Below are positions 31,936 to 39,912 of a stretch of 64,000 bases of DNA, one piece after another. Numbering within the stretch: position 1 is the first letter of the stretch; each line of letters begins with the position of its first letter. This stretch comes from Flavobacteriales bacterium. GTDB lineage: Bacteria > Bacteroidota > Bacteroidia > Flavobacteriales_E > Vicingaceae. Below the pieces are notes generated by a model, which was given only the letters and a program-made list of their open reading frames with translations, made no database searches and was not told the origin of the DNA. Where the stretch lies: NCBI GenBank assembly GCA_020635825.1, contig JACJZA010000007.1, forward strand, positions 186,001 through 250,000, read 5' to 3'. Both the position numbers and the translations under genes were made by a program.

Positions 31936-34900
31936 TGTGCAGTCTTTTTAATGGTTCTTTCCTGCCAGGCAGAATATAAAACCGGAATAATAAAAAGAGT
32001 TATTATTTCAAATGCCATCCCCCCGAATGAAGGAATAGCCATAGGAACCATAATATCAGAACCTCTACCGGTGGAAGTTAAAATGGGTAACAATGCCAAT
32101 AAGGTAGTGGCTGTAGTCATTAAACAAGGTCGTATTCTCTTTGATCCGGCTAATACTACTGCTTCTCTGATTTCTTTTCTGGTTTGAGGTTGATGCTTTT
32201 CAAAACTTTGTTTCAGGTAAGTGGCTATTACCACACCATCGTCAGAAGCAATTCCAAACAAGGCAATAAATCCTACCCAAACAGCTACACTCAAATTAAT
32301 GGTATGCATCTGAAAGAGGTCTCTCATGTTGGTTCCAAAAAATCGAAAATTCATAAACCAATCCTGTCCATACAACCATATCATAATAAAGCCTCCACAA
32401 AAAGCTACAAATATGCTACTGAAGATCATTGTGGTAGTTATGATTGATCTGAATTGGAAGTAAAGGATCAAGAAGATGATTACTAAAGCTAAAGGCACTA
32501 CCAATGACAATCGTTTTTCAGCTCTTGTCTGGTTTTCATAATTACCTGCAAACTCATAAGTTACTCCATGAGGTACTTTCAAATCTCCATTATCTATCAA
32601 CATTTTCAAATGTTTCTGAGCACTTTCAACTACATCTACTTCTGCATAATCGGTTAACTTATCAAACAATACATACCCTAACAAAAAAGTATCTTCACTT
32701 TTGATAGATTGTGGGCCCTGTACATAATTGATCGTAGATACTTCTCCCAAAGGAATTTGTGTTCCGTTCGCTGCAGGAATGAGTATCTTTTCTATTTTAT
32801 CGGGCGCATCTCTCAATTCCCGTGCATACCGAACACGTATTGGATAGCGTTCTCTTCCGTCTACCGTAGTAGAAAGTTGCATTCCTCCAATGGCTATTTC
32901 AATGTAATGCTGTACTTGTTGAATGGTTAATCCATACCTCCCCAGCGCTTTTCTGTCCAGATCAATTTCCAGATAAGGTTTTCCTACTATCCTATCTGCA
33001 AAGACAGCTTCTTTTTTAACTCCTTCTACCTGTTTTAAAGCATCTTCCAGTTTTAACCCGAATGCTTCTATGGTTTTGAGATCAGGCCCTTTCACCTTAA
33101 TTCCCATTGGTGCTCTCATACCTGTTTGCAGCATGATCAAACGGGTTTCTATTGGTTGTAATTTAGGTGCGGAAGTAACTCCCGGCAATTTAATTTTAGC
33201 TATTTCATTCCAAATATCATCGGGCGAATGGATATAATCTCGCCAGTTCCGGTAAAACTTGCCATTCTTATCTTCCTGCAAGTTTCCATGCTCGTCTCTC
33301 ACATAAATCCCCTCATCATCTACTTTAAATCGTAGTCGGTTTCCATCTTCATCTACTTTATATTCAGGCTGGTAATTAATAATGTTCTCGTACATGGAAA
33401 TAGGTGCCGGATCTAATGCAGATTCTACTCTACCCAATTTACCTACCACAGATTCCACTTCAGGAATAGCTGTCACAGCCATATCCAGTTTTTGGATTAC
33501 ATCCACATTTTCTTCAATCCCGGAATGGGGCATCGAGGTAGGCATCAGCAAAAATGATCCTTCGTCTAATGATGGCATAAATTCCTTTCCTATTCCCGGG
33601 AAAGTTTCATTCATTGCATGGAAAAACGAATTTTCATGAACTGTTTTATTTTCTAATCCAAATAGCTGCTGAAAACCTATCCATGATAACATTCCCATGA
33701 AAATTAAAACTAAGGGGATGCTTAGAAATAATGTTTTATGATCTAAACACCATCTTAATATTCTTGAATAGTAATGAATAACAGCATAAAACAAGATAAT
33801 TAAGGTGAAAATGAACAGACAAACAAAGAAATAGTTCATTATCAAACTCTCTGAAGGCCCTAAAGGCAACCAATTTTGAGCCAATAACCATGCAACTACT
33901 AAGGCATATAAGATGGTATCCAAGTACTTTCCAATGAACTGAATTTGTTGTGGCAAACTTTGTGTAATCCATTCGCTAAAACCTGCAATACCAACAGCAA
34001 TTAATAATAATCCTGCCCAGGGCACAAAAAACAGCAATACCAATCCACTTATAATGGCCAAACCATTAAACACTTTTCTAAAAGTTCCTTTTGGGATTTT
34101 AATCGAGAATAACCAATGAGCCAATGGTGGTAGTATAATTATTGCCAAAATGATGGCTGACAACAAAGCAAATGTTTTGGTATAAGCTAATGGTTTAAAT
34201 AGTTTTCCTTCGGCAGCTTCCATGGTAAAAACAGGAATAAAACTTACTATGGTAGTTGTTACTGCTGTAATCACCGCAGTAGCTACTTCCACTGTAGCCC
34301 TGTATATTACTTCCAGCCTGGGTTCTCCTGGTTCAGCTTCATCTAAATGCCGTATCATGTTTTCGGAGAGGACGACTCCCATATCTACCATGGTACCAAT
34401 AGCAATAGCAATACCTGAAAGAGCTACTATATTGGCATCAATTCCAAAGTTTTTCATGGCAATGAAACACATTAGTACAGCCACAGGTAATAACCCCGAA
34501 ATTAACATCGATGCTCTCACATTGATTAGCATTAATATAATAACAATAATTGTTATCAGTATTTCTAAACTTAGTGCTTCTTCAAGTGTTCCAAGTGTTT
34601 CTTTGATTAAGCCTGTTCTATCGTAAAAAGGAACAATACTTACTTTTGATTTAGTTCCATCTGCTAATGTTTTATCTGGTAATCCCGGACTTATTTTTTC
34701 AATCTGCTCTTTTACTTTAGCAATTACCTCCATAGGGTTAGCTCCGTAACGGGCAACTACCACTCCACCCACAGCTTCTGCTCCTGATTTATCCAATGCA
34801 CCTCTTCTGGAAGCCGGACCCAGATTTACTTTTGCAATGTCTTTAATACGAATCGGCACATCATCTCTTACTGTAACAACAGCTTCTTCCAGATCATTAA

Positions 34901-35672
34901 TATTATCAATGTATCCCAATCCTCGCACCAAATATTCTGCACGGTTAATCTCTACTGTTTTGGCTCCTACATCTAAATTGCTGTTCTTCACAGCATTCAT
35001 CACTTGCATAATATTAATCCCGGCAGCTTTCATAGCATTAGGGTCTATATCTATCTGGTATTCTTTTACAAAACCTCCAATAGAAGCTACTTCGGCTACT
35101 CCATCTACTGAAGCCAATCCATATTTCACAGTAAAATCTTGAATGGAACGTAATTCTTGTGGATCCCATCCTCCTGTCGGATTCCCCTCTTTATCTCTTC
35201 CTTCCAAAGTGTACCAGTAAATTTGACCTAAAGCTGTGGCATCAGGTCCTAATGCCGGTTGAACTCCATCTGGCAAGGTTCCTGAAGGCAAAGAATTTAG
35301 TTTTTCCAGTATTCTTGAACGGCTCCAGTAAAAATCTACATCTTCATTGAAAATGATGTAAATACTCGAAAATCCGAACATGGAATTGCTTCTAATGGTT
35401 TTTACTCCCGGAACTCCTAATAAAGCAGTCGTTAGCGGATAAGTAATTTGATCGTCCACATCTTGTGGTGAACGCCCCATCCATTTTGTGAAAACAATCT
35501 GTTGATTTTCACCAATATCAGGAATGGCATCAACAGCTACAGGGTTTCTTGGAATAATATCTGTATCCCAGTTAAAAGGGGCTGTCGCTATTCCCCATCC
35601 TACAAACAGGACGAGTGTTAACACAGCTACCAGCTTATTTTCAAGAAAAAATCTTATTATTTTGTTTAACAT
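31932..35672 (-). CDS. cusA: Heavy-metal efflux RND transporter (CusA/CzcA family)
   Basis: A 1246 aa inner-membrane proton antiporter, longer than the usual ~1040 aa because of an extra block of membrane helices in the middle (about 530-690). Seen: DAIPDIGENQQIVFTKWMGRSPQDVDDQITYPLTTALLGVPGVKTIRS, a hallmark of the HME subfamily; the proton-relay GIAIAIGTMVDMGVVLSENM helix; GLENKTVHENSFF in the linker; the GMRAPMGIKVKGPD segment with Met residues as in Cu/Ag pumps; and the second half ending GIASDDGVVIATYLKQ. First gene of the pump operon. Confidence 0.95.
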   Translation of the reverse strand: MLNKIIRFFLENKLVAVLTLVLFVGWGIATAPFNWDTDIIPRNPVAVDAIPDIGENQQIVFTKWMGRSPQDVDDQITYPLTTALLGVPGVKTIRSNSMFGFSSIYIIFNEDVDFYWSRSRILEKLNSLPSGTLPDGVQPALGPDATALGQIYWYTLEGRDKEGNPTGGWDPQELRSIQDFTVKYGLASVDGVAEVASIGGFVKEYQIDIDPNAMKAAGINIMQVMNAVKNSNLDVGAKTVEINRAEYLVRGLGYIDNINDLEEAVVTVRDDVPIRIKDIAKVNLGPASRRGALDKSGAEAVGGVVVARYGANPMEVIAKVKEQIEKISPGLPDKTLADGTKSKVSIVPFYDRTGLIKETLGTLEEALSLEILITIIVIILMLINVRASMLISGLLPVAVLMCFIAMKNFGIDANIVALSGIAIAIGTMVDMGVVLSENMIRHLDEAEPGEPRLEVIYRATVEVATAVITAVTTTIVSFIPVFTMEAAEGKLFKPLAYTKTFALLSAIILAIIILPPLAHWLFSIKIPKGTFRKVFNGLAIISGLVLLFFVPWAGLLLIAVGIAGFSEWITQSLPQQIQFIGKYLDTILYALVVAWLLAQNWLPLGPSESLIMNYFFVCLFIFTLIILFYAVIHYYSRILRWCLDHKTLFLSIPLVLIFMGMLSWIGFQQLFGLENKTVHENSFFHAMNETFPGIGKEFMPSLDEGSFLLMPTSMPHSGIEENVDVIQKLDMAVTAIPEVESVVGKLGRVESALDPAPISMYENIINYQPEYKVDEDGNRLRFKVDDEGIYVRDEHGNLQEDKNGKFYRNWRDYIHSPDDIWNEIAKIKLPGVTSAPKLQPIETRLIMLQTGMRAPMGIKVKGPDLKTIEAFGLKLEDALKQVEGVKKEAVFADRIVGKPYLEIDLDRKALGRYGLTIQQVQHYIEIAIGGMQLSTTVDGRERYPIRVRYARELRDAPDKIEKILIPAANGTQIPLGEVSTINYVQGPQSIKSEDTFLLGYVLFDKLTDYAEVDVVESAQKHLKMLIDNGDLKVPHGVTYEFAGNYENQTRAEKRLSLVVPLALVIIFLILYFQFRSIITTTMIFSSIFVAFCGGFIMIWLYGQDWFMNFRFFGTNMRDLFQMHTINLSVAVWVGFIALFGIASDDGVVIATYLKQSFEKHQPQTRKEIREAVVLAGSKRIRPCLMTTATTLLALLPILTSTGRGSDIMVPMAIPSFGGMAFEIITLFIIPVLYSAWQERTIKKTAQ

Positions 35673-35677
35673 GATAT

Positions 35678-35759
35678 TTCATTTTGATATTAATAAATGT
35701 CATATACGACAATACACATCTTCTTTCTAAAAGAAAATGTGATCTAATATCAAAATGAA
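35678..35759. repeat. 15-bp perfect inverted repeat flanking the cusA promoter region
   Basis: TTCATTTTGATATTA (35678-35692) and its exact reverse complement TAATATCAAAATGAA (35745-35759) enclose a 52-bp spacer that itself holds a smaller hairpin (TCTTT/AAAGA). The right arm abuts the stop codon of the HYC_CC_PP gene and the left arm is 5 bp from the cusA ATG. It could be a regulator-binding pair, or an RNA fold controlling read-through into cusA. Confidence 0.6.
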
Positions 35760-36164
35760 TCAAATTAAAAAGGACTGTATAAGTACAGGTATGTCCCTGA
35801 CCAAGGGTGGTGGTGAATAATCACTATAAAAGAATTCTTGACTAGCTTCTGAAGAAAACAAATCAAAAACTATTGTAAATAATACAGCAACAAACCCCTT
35901 ATTAAATTCTACTTTGTCATATTGCTGTGTATAATCTTCTTCCATTTTAACCAATTGAAACTCATCCTGACAACAATTAGATTTAATTCGTTCGCCATTA
36001 CTATATGTTCTATCTTCTTTTTCCATTCCACAGGAAACATCAGCATTAGCAATACCAATTACTGTTTCTACCCTTTCTCCTCCACAGATATGAGAAGAAA
36101 TTGTAAATCCCATGGACATAACCAAGATGATACAACTTAATATGATAGCTAACAACTTCTTCAT
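35760..36164 (-). CDS. HYC_CC_PP family protein
   Basis: A 134 aa protein with an N-terminal signal or anchor (LAIILSCIILVMSMGFTISSHIC), then a CC pair (SNCCQDE) and a C-terminal SPPPLVRD. These spaced motifs define the Bacteroidota HYC_CC_PP family, here with HIC in place of HYC. The function is unknown, but members often sit beside metal efflux genes and the Cys/His content suggests metal binding. It is upstream of cusA in the same direction. Confidence 0.83.
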   Translation of the reverse strand: MKKLLAIILSCIILVMSMGFTISSHICGGERVETVIGIANADVSCGMEKEDRTYSNGERIKSNCCQDEFQLVKMEEDYTQQYDKVEFNKGFVAVLFTIVFDLFSSEASQEFFYSDYSPPPLVRDIPVLIQSFLI

Positions 36165-36197
36165 ACCGTCAAATTTACAAAATAATTTTTATCATAA

Positions 36198-36213
36198 ACT
36201 GATATAAATCAGT
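36198..36213. promoter_or_regulatory. FNR/CRP-like palindrome upstream of HYC_CC_PP gene
   Basis: ACTGATATAAATCAGT is a 16-bp inverted repeat of the TGAT-N4-ATCA form used by FNR/CRP-type regulators. It lies 34 bp before the ATG at 36164, where a regulator would act. No such regulator is in the window. Confidence 0.35.
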
Positions 36214-36333
36214 TTGATATGTTAAAATGAAATAATCCGTGGTTATCAAAATAACATATTGAAGTGTTTCTTGATTGATAAGAACACGATGGTATCAAGT
36301 CTATCACCTAAAAAACATTAACAAGTATTCTTA

Positions 36334-36416
36334 TTATGGTGTTACCAGTAACACATGGGAAGATGGATATAATCAAATACTCGGTAATTTAAAAGAGGCT
36401 GGATTAAGTAAAAAAC
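36334..36416 (+). repeat. Dispersed repeat copy 2 (YGVTSNTWED remnant)
   Basis: Matches 21319-21405 with 4 substitutions and a 4-bp indel over roughly 85 bp. Here it is joined directly to the 57-bp repeat. Confidence 0.6.
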
Positions 36417-36473
36417 TCCTAACTGAAACATTGCATTTTCAACTGAAACAAAAACTGAAACATTTTTGTCTCC
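36417..36473 (+). repeat. 57-bp repeat, copy 2
   Basis: Identical over 57 bp to 23799-23855, with three TGAAAC motifs and a terminal GTCTC. Confidence 0.75.
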
Positions 36474-36649
36474 TTTTGGCTTTTTTTGGCTCCTAATGGC
36501 TGAGTAAAAAAAAGTGTTAATGAGTGGAAATCAAAAAAGTGTTAAAAAATCAAGGACATCTACTTCGGAGTCAGTGGTTCTGAAGGTGCTGAATACTTAT
36601 AAATAAAGGGATTGCAAACCAAATACTTAAGCTATCTAAAGCACTCTAT

Positions 36650-36667
36650 TGAGACGTATATGAGACG
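36650..36667 (+). repeat. Direct repeat pair TGAGACG-N4-TGAGACG (island 2 right end)
   Basis: Two TGAGACG copies 11 bp apart, beginning 90 bp before att core 3. Same form as the pairs near att cores 1 and 2. Confidence 0.5.
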
Positions 36668-36688
36668 GTTTTCCTGAGTAAATGGCAC

Positions 36689-36717
36689 AAAAAAAGCCCT
36701 ATGTTTCCATAGAGCTT
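36689..36717 (-). terminator. Terminator of the tRNA-Asp transcript
   Basis: On the minus strand AGCTCTATG-GAAA-CATAGGGCT followed by TTTTTTTG, 24 bp after the tRNA 3' end. Confidence 0.85.
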
Positions 36718-36739
36718 TCTCTTCTAACTTCAAACAGTT

Positions 36740-36752
36740 GCGGTCTGGACGG
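36740..36752 (-). mobile_element. att core 3 at the 3' end of intact tRNA-Asp
   Basis: GCGGTCTGGACGG covers the acceptor 3' strand of tRNA-Asp. It matches att cores 1 and 2, so the islands extend leftward from here and leave the tRNA intact. Confidence 0.7.
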
Positions 36753-36814
36753 GACTCGAACCCGCGACCCCCTGCGTGACAGGCAGGTATTCTAACCAAC
36801 TGAACTACCAGACC
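36741..36814 (-). tRNA. tRNA-Asp (anticodon GTC)
   Basis: 74 nt, reading GGTCTGGTAGTTCAGTTGG... with D arm, anticodon stem CCTGC/GCAGG around CTGTCAC (GTC anticodon), variable loop, T arm GCGGG-TTCGAGT-CCCGT and acceptor CCAGACC with discriminator G. CCA is not encoded. All stems pair. Promoter at 36951-36980; a damaged copy lies between promoter and gene. Confidence 0.95.
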
Positions 36815-36847
36815 AATTTTTGTAATCTGAAGTTAGTATATCTTTAT

Positions 36848-36915
36848 GTCTGGTTTTGTTCGCGACCCTCCCGATATATCGGGACAGGTATTCTAACCAA
36901 CTGAACTACCAGACC
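36848..36915 (-). pseudogene. Degenerate tRNA-Asp with palindrome in place of the anticodon arm
   Basis: The 5' half (GGTCTGGTAGTTCAGTTGG, then TTAGAATACCTG) is identical to the intact tRNA-Asp. The anticodon stem-loop is then replaced by TCCCGATATATCGGGA (36869-36884). GGGTCGCG resumes, but the T arm is mostly deleted, leaving a partial acceptor CCAGAC. It cannot be a functional tRNA. It lies first in the transcript from the 36951-36980 promoter. Confidence 0.8.
36869..36884. repeat. 16-bp perfect palindrome inside the tRNA remnant
   Basis: TCCCGATATATCGGGA. Short CCCGAT...ATCGGG palindromes of this kind occur dispersed in Bacteroidota genomes; only one copy is seen here. Confidence 0.7.
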
Positions 36916-36950
36916 AAAATTCTATAAAGAACTTTCCTTAAAAAGGAGTG

Positions 36951-36980
36951 CAAATATAACTGATTTTTTAATGTTGCAAA
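36951..36980 (-). promoter_or_regulatory. Promoter of the tRNA-Asp transcript
   Basis: On the minus strand TTTG (36980-36977), an 18-bp spacer, then TATATTTG (36958-36951). Both elements and the spacing fit the Bacteroidota primary sigma consensus well. The start of transcription is expected near 36945, before the tRNA remnant. Confidence 0.7.
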
Positions 36981-36995
36981 ACTTTTTTAAAAATT

Positions 36996-37910
36996 TTACA
37001 TCATTTTTTTTCGCTTAATTAAGTAACTCAATAATACTGAATGAAATCCCTTTGAAATATCAGCCTCCACAAAGTCAATTCCATATTGCCCACATCTTAA
37101 CTTCAAATCTTTAATTAACTGATTTGTTTCTTCCAAATAACTATCTTTAATTTCATTAGGATGTAATTTTACCTCCTCTCCTGTTTCCATATCAATAAAC
37201 TGATAAGGTCTATTTTCAAAATTAAAATCCAACTCTTTATCTTTATCCATCACATGAAACAAAATAACTTCATGCTTATTATGTTTTAAATGTTGTAATG
37301 CTGCAAAAACTTCATCTTGTTTTCCTACATTCTCAAACATATCACTAAAAATCACAACCAATGAACGTTTATGGATACTTTCAGCAATGGTATGCAAAGA
37401 TTTAATTGCCGATGTTTTTTTTAATTGATTAGGTTGATTAATAAGTCTTTCCAATTCTTTTAATAAAAAATTAAAATGAATGGTACTTGATTTTACTGGT
37501 GTATGTATGTCCAACTCCTCACTATAAATACTTAATCCAAAAGCATCTCTTTGTTTCTTTAATAAGTTCATTAAGGAAGCTGCTGCATAAATAGAAAATT
37601 TGAGTTTATTCAATTGTTCATACTCAGGAAAATACATCGATGAAGAGGCATCTATAATTATTTGACATCTCAAATTAGTTTCTTCCTCGTATCGTTTAAC
37701 AAATAATTTTTGGGTTCTAGCATACAACTTCCAATCTACATGCTTGGTTGATTCACCAGTATTGTAAAGCCTATGCTCAGCAAACTCCACAGAAAACCCA
37801 TGAAATGGACTTTTATGCAACCCAGTAATAAACCCTTCGACTACTTGTTTAGCAATTAATTCTAAACTTTCTAGTTGTTGAATTTTTTGTATATCAATTT
37901 CAAATGACAT
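36996..37910 (-). CDS. DUF58 domain-containing protein
   Basis: A 304 aa protein with the DUF58 signature (HKSPFHGFSVEFAEHRLYNTGESTKHVDWKLYARTQKLFVKRYEEE, about 31-77) followed by a von Willebrand-A-like fold with a MIDAS-type DASSSMY near residue 87. Such proteins often sit with MoxR ATPases and von Willebrand genes in the envelope-stress Bat system, but here the gene is alone. Probably cytoplasmic or membrane-peripheral. Confidence 0.9.
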   Translation of the reverse strand: MSFEIDIQKIQQLESLELIAKQVVEGFITGLHKSPFHGFSVEFAEHRLYNTGESTKHVDWKLYARTQKLFVKRYEEETNLRCQIIIDASSSMYFPEYEQLNKLKFSIYAAASLMNLLKKQRDAFGLSIYSEELDIHTPVKSSTIHFNFLLKELERLINQPNQLKKTSAIKSLHTIAESIHKRSLVVIFSDMFENVGKQDEVFAALQHLKHNKHEVILFHVMDKDKELDFNFENRPYQFIDMETGEEVKLHPNEIKDSYLEETNQLIKDLKLRCGQYGIDFVEADISKGFHSVLLSYLIKRKKMM

Positions 37911-38037
37911 GGTTCAAATTTAAACTTAACTTAAAACAAACAAACAATTATTTACCTTTTATTGTTGAAAACGAATTTAAAATCCAATTTATTCCCCTTC
38001 TATTCTTTGTACTTTTCGAGTATTAAATTTCATAGCT

Positions 38038-39816
38038 ATGATTTTAGAGACGATAGATTGGATAATAATTACTGCGTTTTTACTTCTCTCTTTATTTATT
38101 GGATTAAAATATAAAAATAAAGCAAGTGGGAATATCACTGATTTCTTTTTAGGAGGAAGAAATTTACCATGGCACATTGCCGGAATTTCGATGGTAGCTA
38201 CCACTTTTGCAGCCGACACGCCATTAGCAGTTACTGAGTTAGTCGCAAAAAATGGGATTTCTGCCAACTGGGTTTGGTGGAATTTTTTAATTGGAGGAAT
38301 GTTAACTACATTTTTCTTTGCTAACCTATGGAGAAGGGCAAATGTGCTAACCGAATTAGAGTTAATTGAATTAAGATATTCTGGTAGAGCTGCATCTCTT
38401 TTACGAGGATTTAAATCTATTTATTTAGGATTATTTATGAATGTATTGATTATAGGATGGGTAAATGTAGCCATGGTTTCAATACTACAAGTGTTTTTTG
38501 ATATTCCTGAATCTACGGCGTTTTGGTATATGATTATAGTAATGATAATTGCCATGATTTATTCTTCGCTTTCTGGGTTGCTAGGTGTTGCTATCACTGA
38601 TACTGTTCAATTTGTTATTGCCATTACAGGCTGTATAATTTTAGCAGTAATTATTGTCAATACTAAAGAAATAGGTGGAATTGAAGGATTGAAAAGTAAG
38701 CTTCCCGATGGTGCTTTAAACTTCTTACCACAAATTGGAAATTCTGAATCCAACACTTTCGCTACCCTAACAATTAGTATTGGTGCCTTTTTCTCCTTTG
38801 CTGCCATTCAATGGTGGGCAAGTTGGTACCCTGGAGCTGAACCTGGAGGTGGAGGCTACATTGCACAACGAATGATGAGTACCAAAAATGAAAAAGATGC
38901 TGTTTTTGCTACTCTTTTCTTTCAAATAGCACATTATTGTTTAAGACCATGGCCATGGATTATTGTAGGACTATGTTCTCTCATACTCTACCCCGATTTA
39001 ACTGATAAAAAACTTGGCTTTGTAATGGCAATGAAAGATTACTTACCCTCAGGATTAAAAGGTTTGTTATTTGTAGCATTTTTGGCAGCTTACATGAGTA
39101 CTATATCTACTCAATTAAACTGGGGAGCAAGTTATTTGGTAAATGACCTATACAAAAGATTTATCAGACGAAATAAAAATAAAGATGTCCAACAAGAAGA
39201 AAAACACTTAGTAAATGTTTCAAGGTATTTTACAATTATCATCATGATTGTGGGTGCTTTTGTAACCACTATGATTCACTCAATTTCAGCTGTATGGGAA
39301 TTTATTATGGAATGTGGAGCTGGACTAGGTTTAGTTCTAATTTTAAGGTGGTATTGGTGGCGAATAAATGCATGGAGCGAAATAACGGCTACTCTAGCTC
39401 CTTTTGTTGGTTATATAATAGGTCATTATATATTAGAAAGTACGACAGGAAAATGGTTTACTGAAAATAGAGGCTCTTTTATTTTTACAGTCTTATTTAC
39501 ATCTGTTAGTTGGATTTTAGTGACATTTTTAACAAAACCAACAAAAAAAGAAAAATTAGAATCATTTTACCTTTTAGTAAAACCAGATGGAAACTGGAGT
39601 CCTTTTAAACATTTAATACAAAAAAAATCTTCTAATCTTAAAAACTTAACCATTTGTTGGTTAAGTGCAATCACACTTACTTATTCTATTTTATTTGCAA
39701 CTGGAAAAATCATCTTTTTAGAATTTGTTGATGCTTTTTATTTTGGTTTATCAGCTATTATCTCCTTTATTACGTTAAGGTATTTTTTAATTCGTACTAA
39801 TATTTTTAACAATTAA
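38038..39816 (+). CDS. Sodium:solute symporter family protein
   Basis: A 592 aa inner-membrane protein with about 13-15 helices. The SSS family segments ITDFFLGGRNLPWHIAGISMVATTFAADTP (residues about 34-63) and FLAAYMSTISTQLNWGASYLVNDLYKRF (Na+-binding helix) are clear. The substrate (sugar, amino acid or other) cannot be read. Divergent from the DUF58 gene. Confidence 0.92.
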   Translation: MILETIDWIIITAFLLLSLFIGLKYKNKASGNITDFFLGGRNLPWHIAGISMVATTFAADTPLAVTELVAKNGISANWVWWNFLIGGMLTTFFFANLWRRANVLTELELIELRYSGRAASLLRGFKSIYLGLFMNVLIIGWVNVAMVSILQVFFDIPESTAFWYMIIVMIIAMIYSSLSGLLGVAITDTVQFVIAITGCIILAVIIVNTKEIGGIEGLKSKLPDGALNFLPQIGNSESNTFATLTISIGAFFSFAAIQWWASWYPGAEPGGGGYIAQRMMSTKNEKDAVFATLFFQIAHYCLRPWPWIIVGLCSLILYPDLTDKKLGFVMAMKDYLPSGLKGLLFVAFLAAYMSTISTQLNWGASYLVNDLYKRFIRRNKNKDVQQEEKHLVNVSRYFTIIIMIVGAFVTTMIHSISAVWEFIMECGAGLGLVLILRWYWWRINAWSEITATLAPFVGYIIGHYILESTTGKWFTENRGSFIFTVLFTSVSWILVTFLTKPTKKEKLESFYLLVKPDGNWSPFKHLIQKKSSNLKNLTICWLSAITLTYSILFATGKIIFLEFVDAFYFGLSAIISFITLRYFLIRTNIFNN

Positions 39817-39912
39817 CTTTAAATAGTTAAGATTTATCGATTTAATTATACTTTAGTATTAAAGATTTTTTTGTTTATTTGCATTACTTAAATCATTTCT
39901 AAAAACTTAATA

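Larger units (their letters stand above)
36275..36473 (+). pseudogene. Coding remnant with shared repeat (no intact product)
   Basis: A short frame reading ...NKYSY then YGVTSNTWED and on through GNLKEAGLSKK. Its middle is the second copy of the repeat at 21319-21405. It has no recognised domain, and its end runs into the 57-bp repeat. It is best read as a decayed fragment, possibly of a recombinase or another island gene. Confidence 0.4.
36165..36740. other. Right end of island 2: repeats without intact gene
   Basis: A 576-bp stretch with no complete gene. It holds an FNR-like palindrome (36198-36213), a fragmentary reading frame with the YGVTSNTWED repeat (36334-36416), the second 57-bp repeat (36417-36473), a TGAGACG pair (36650-36667), a terminator and the tRNA end. 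Confidence 0.6.

Noticed and set aside
34222..34626. Long plus-strand frame opposite cusA
   Set aside because: It is antisense to a conserved RND membrane segment, with only repetitive Ser/Thr/Ile residues and no family resemblance.
36848..36915. Functional second tRNA-Asp
   Set aside because: No anticodon loop and no T arm remain, so it is listed as a tRNA remnant.
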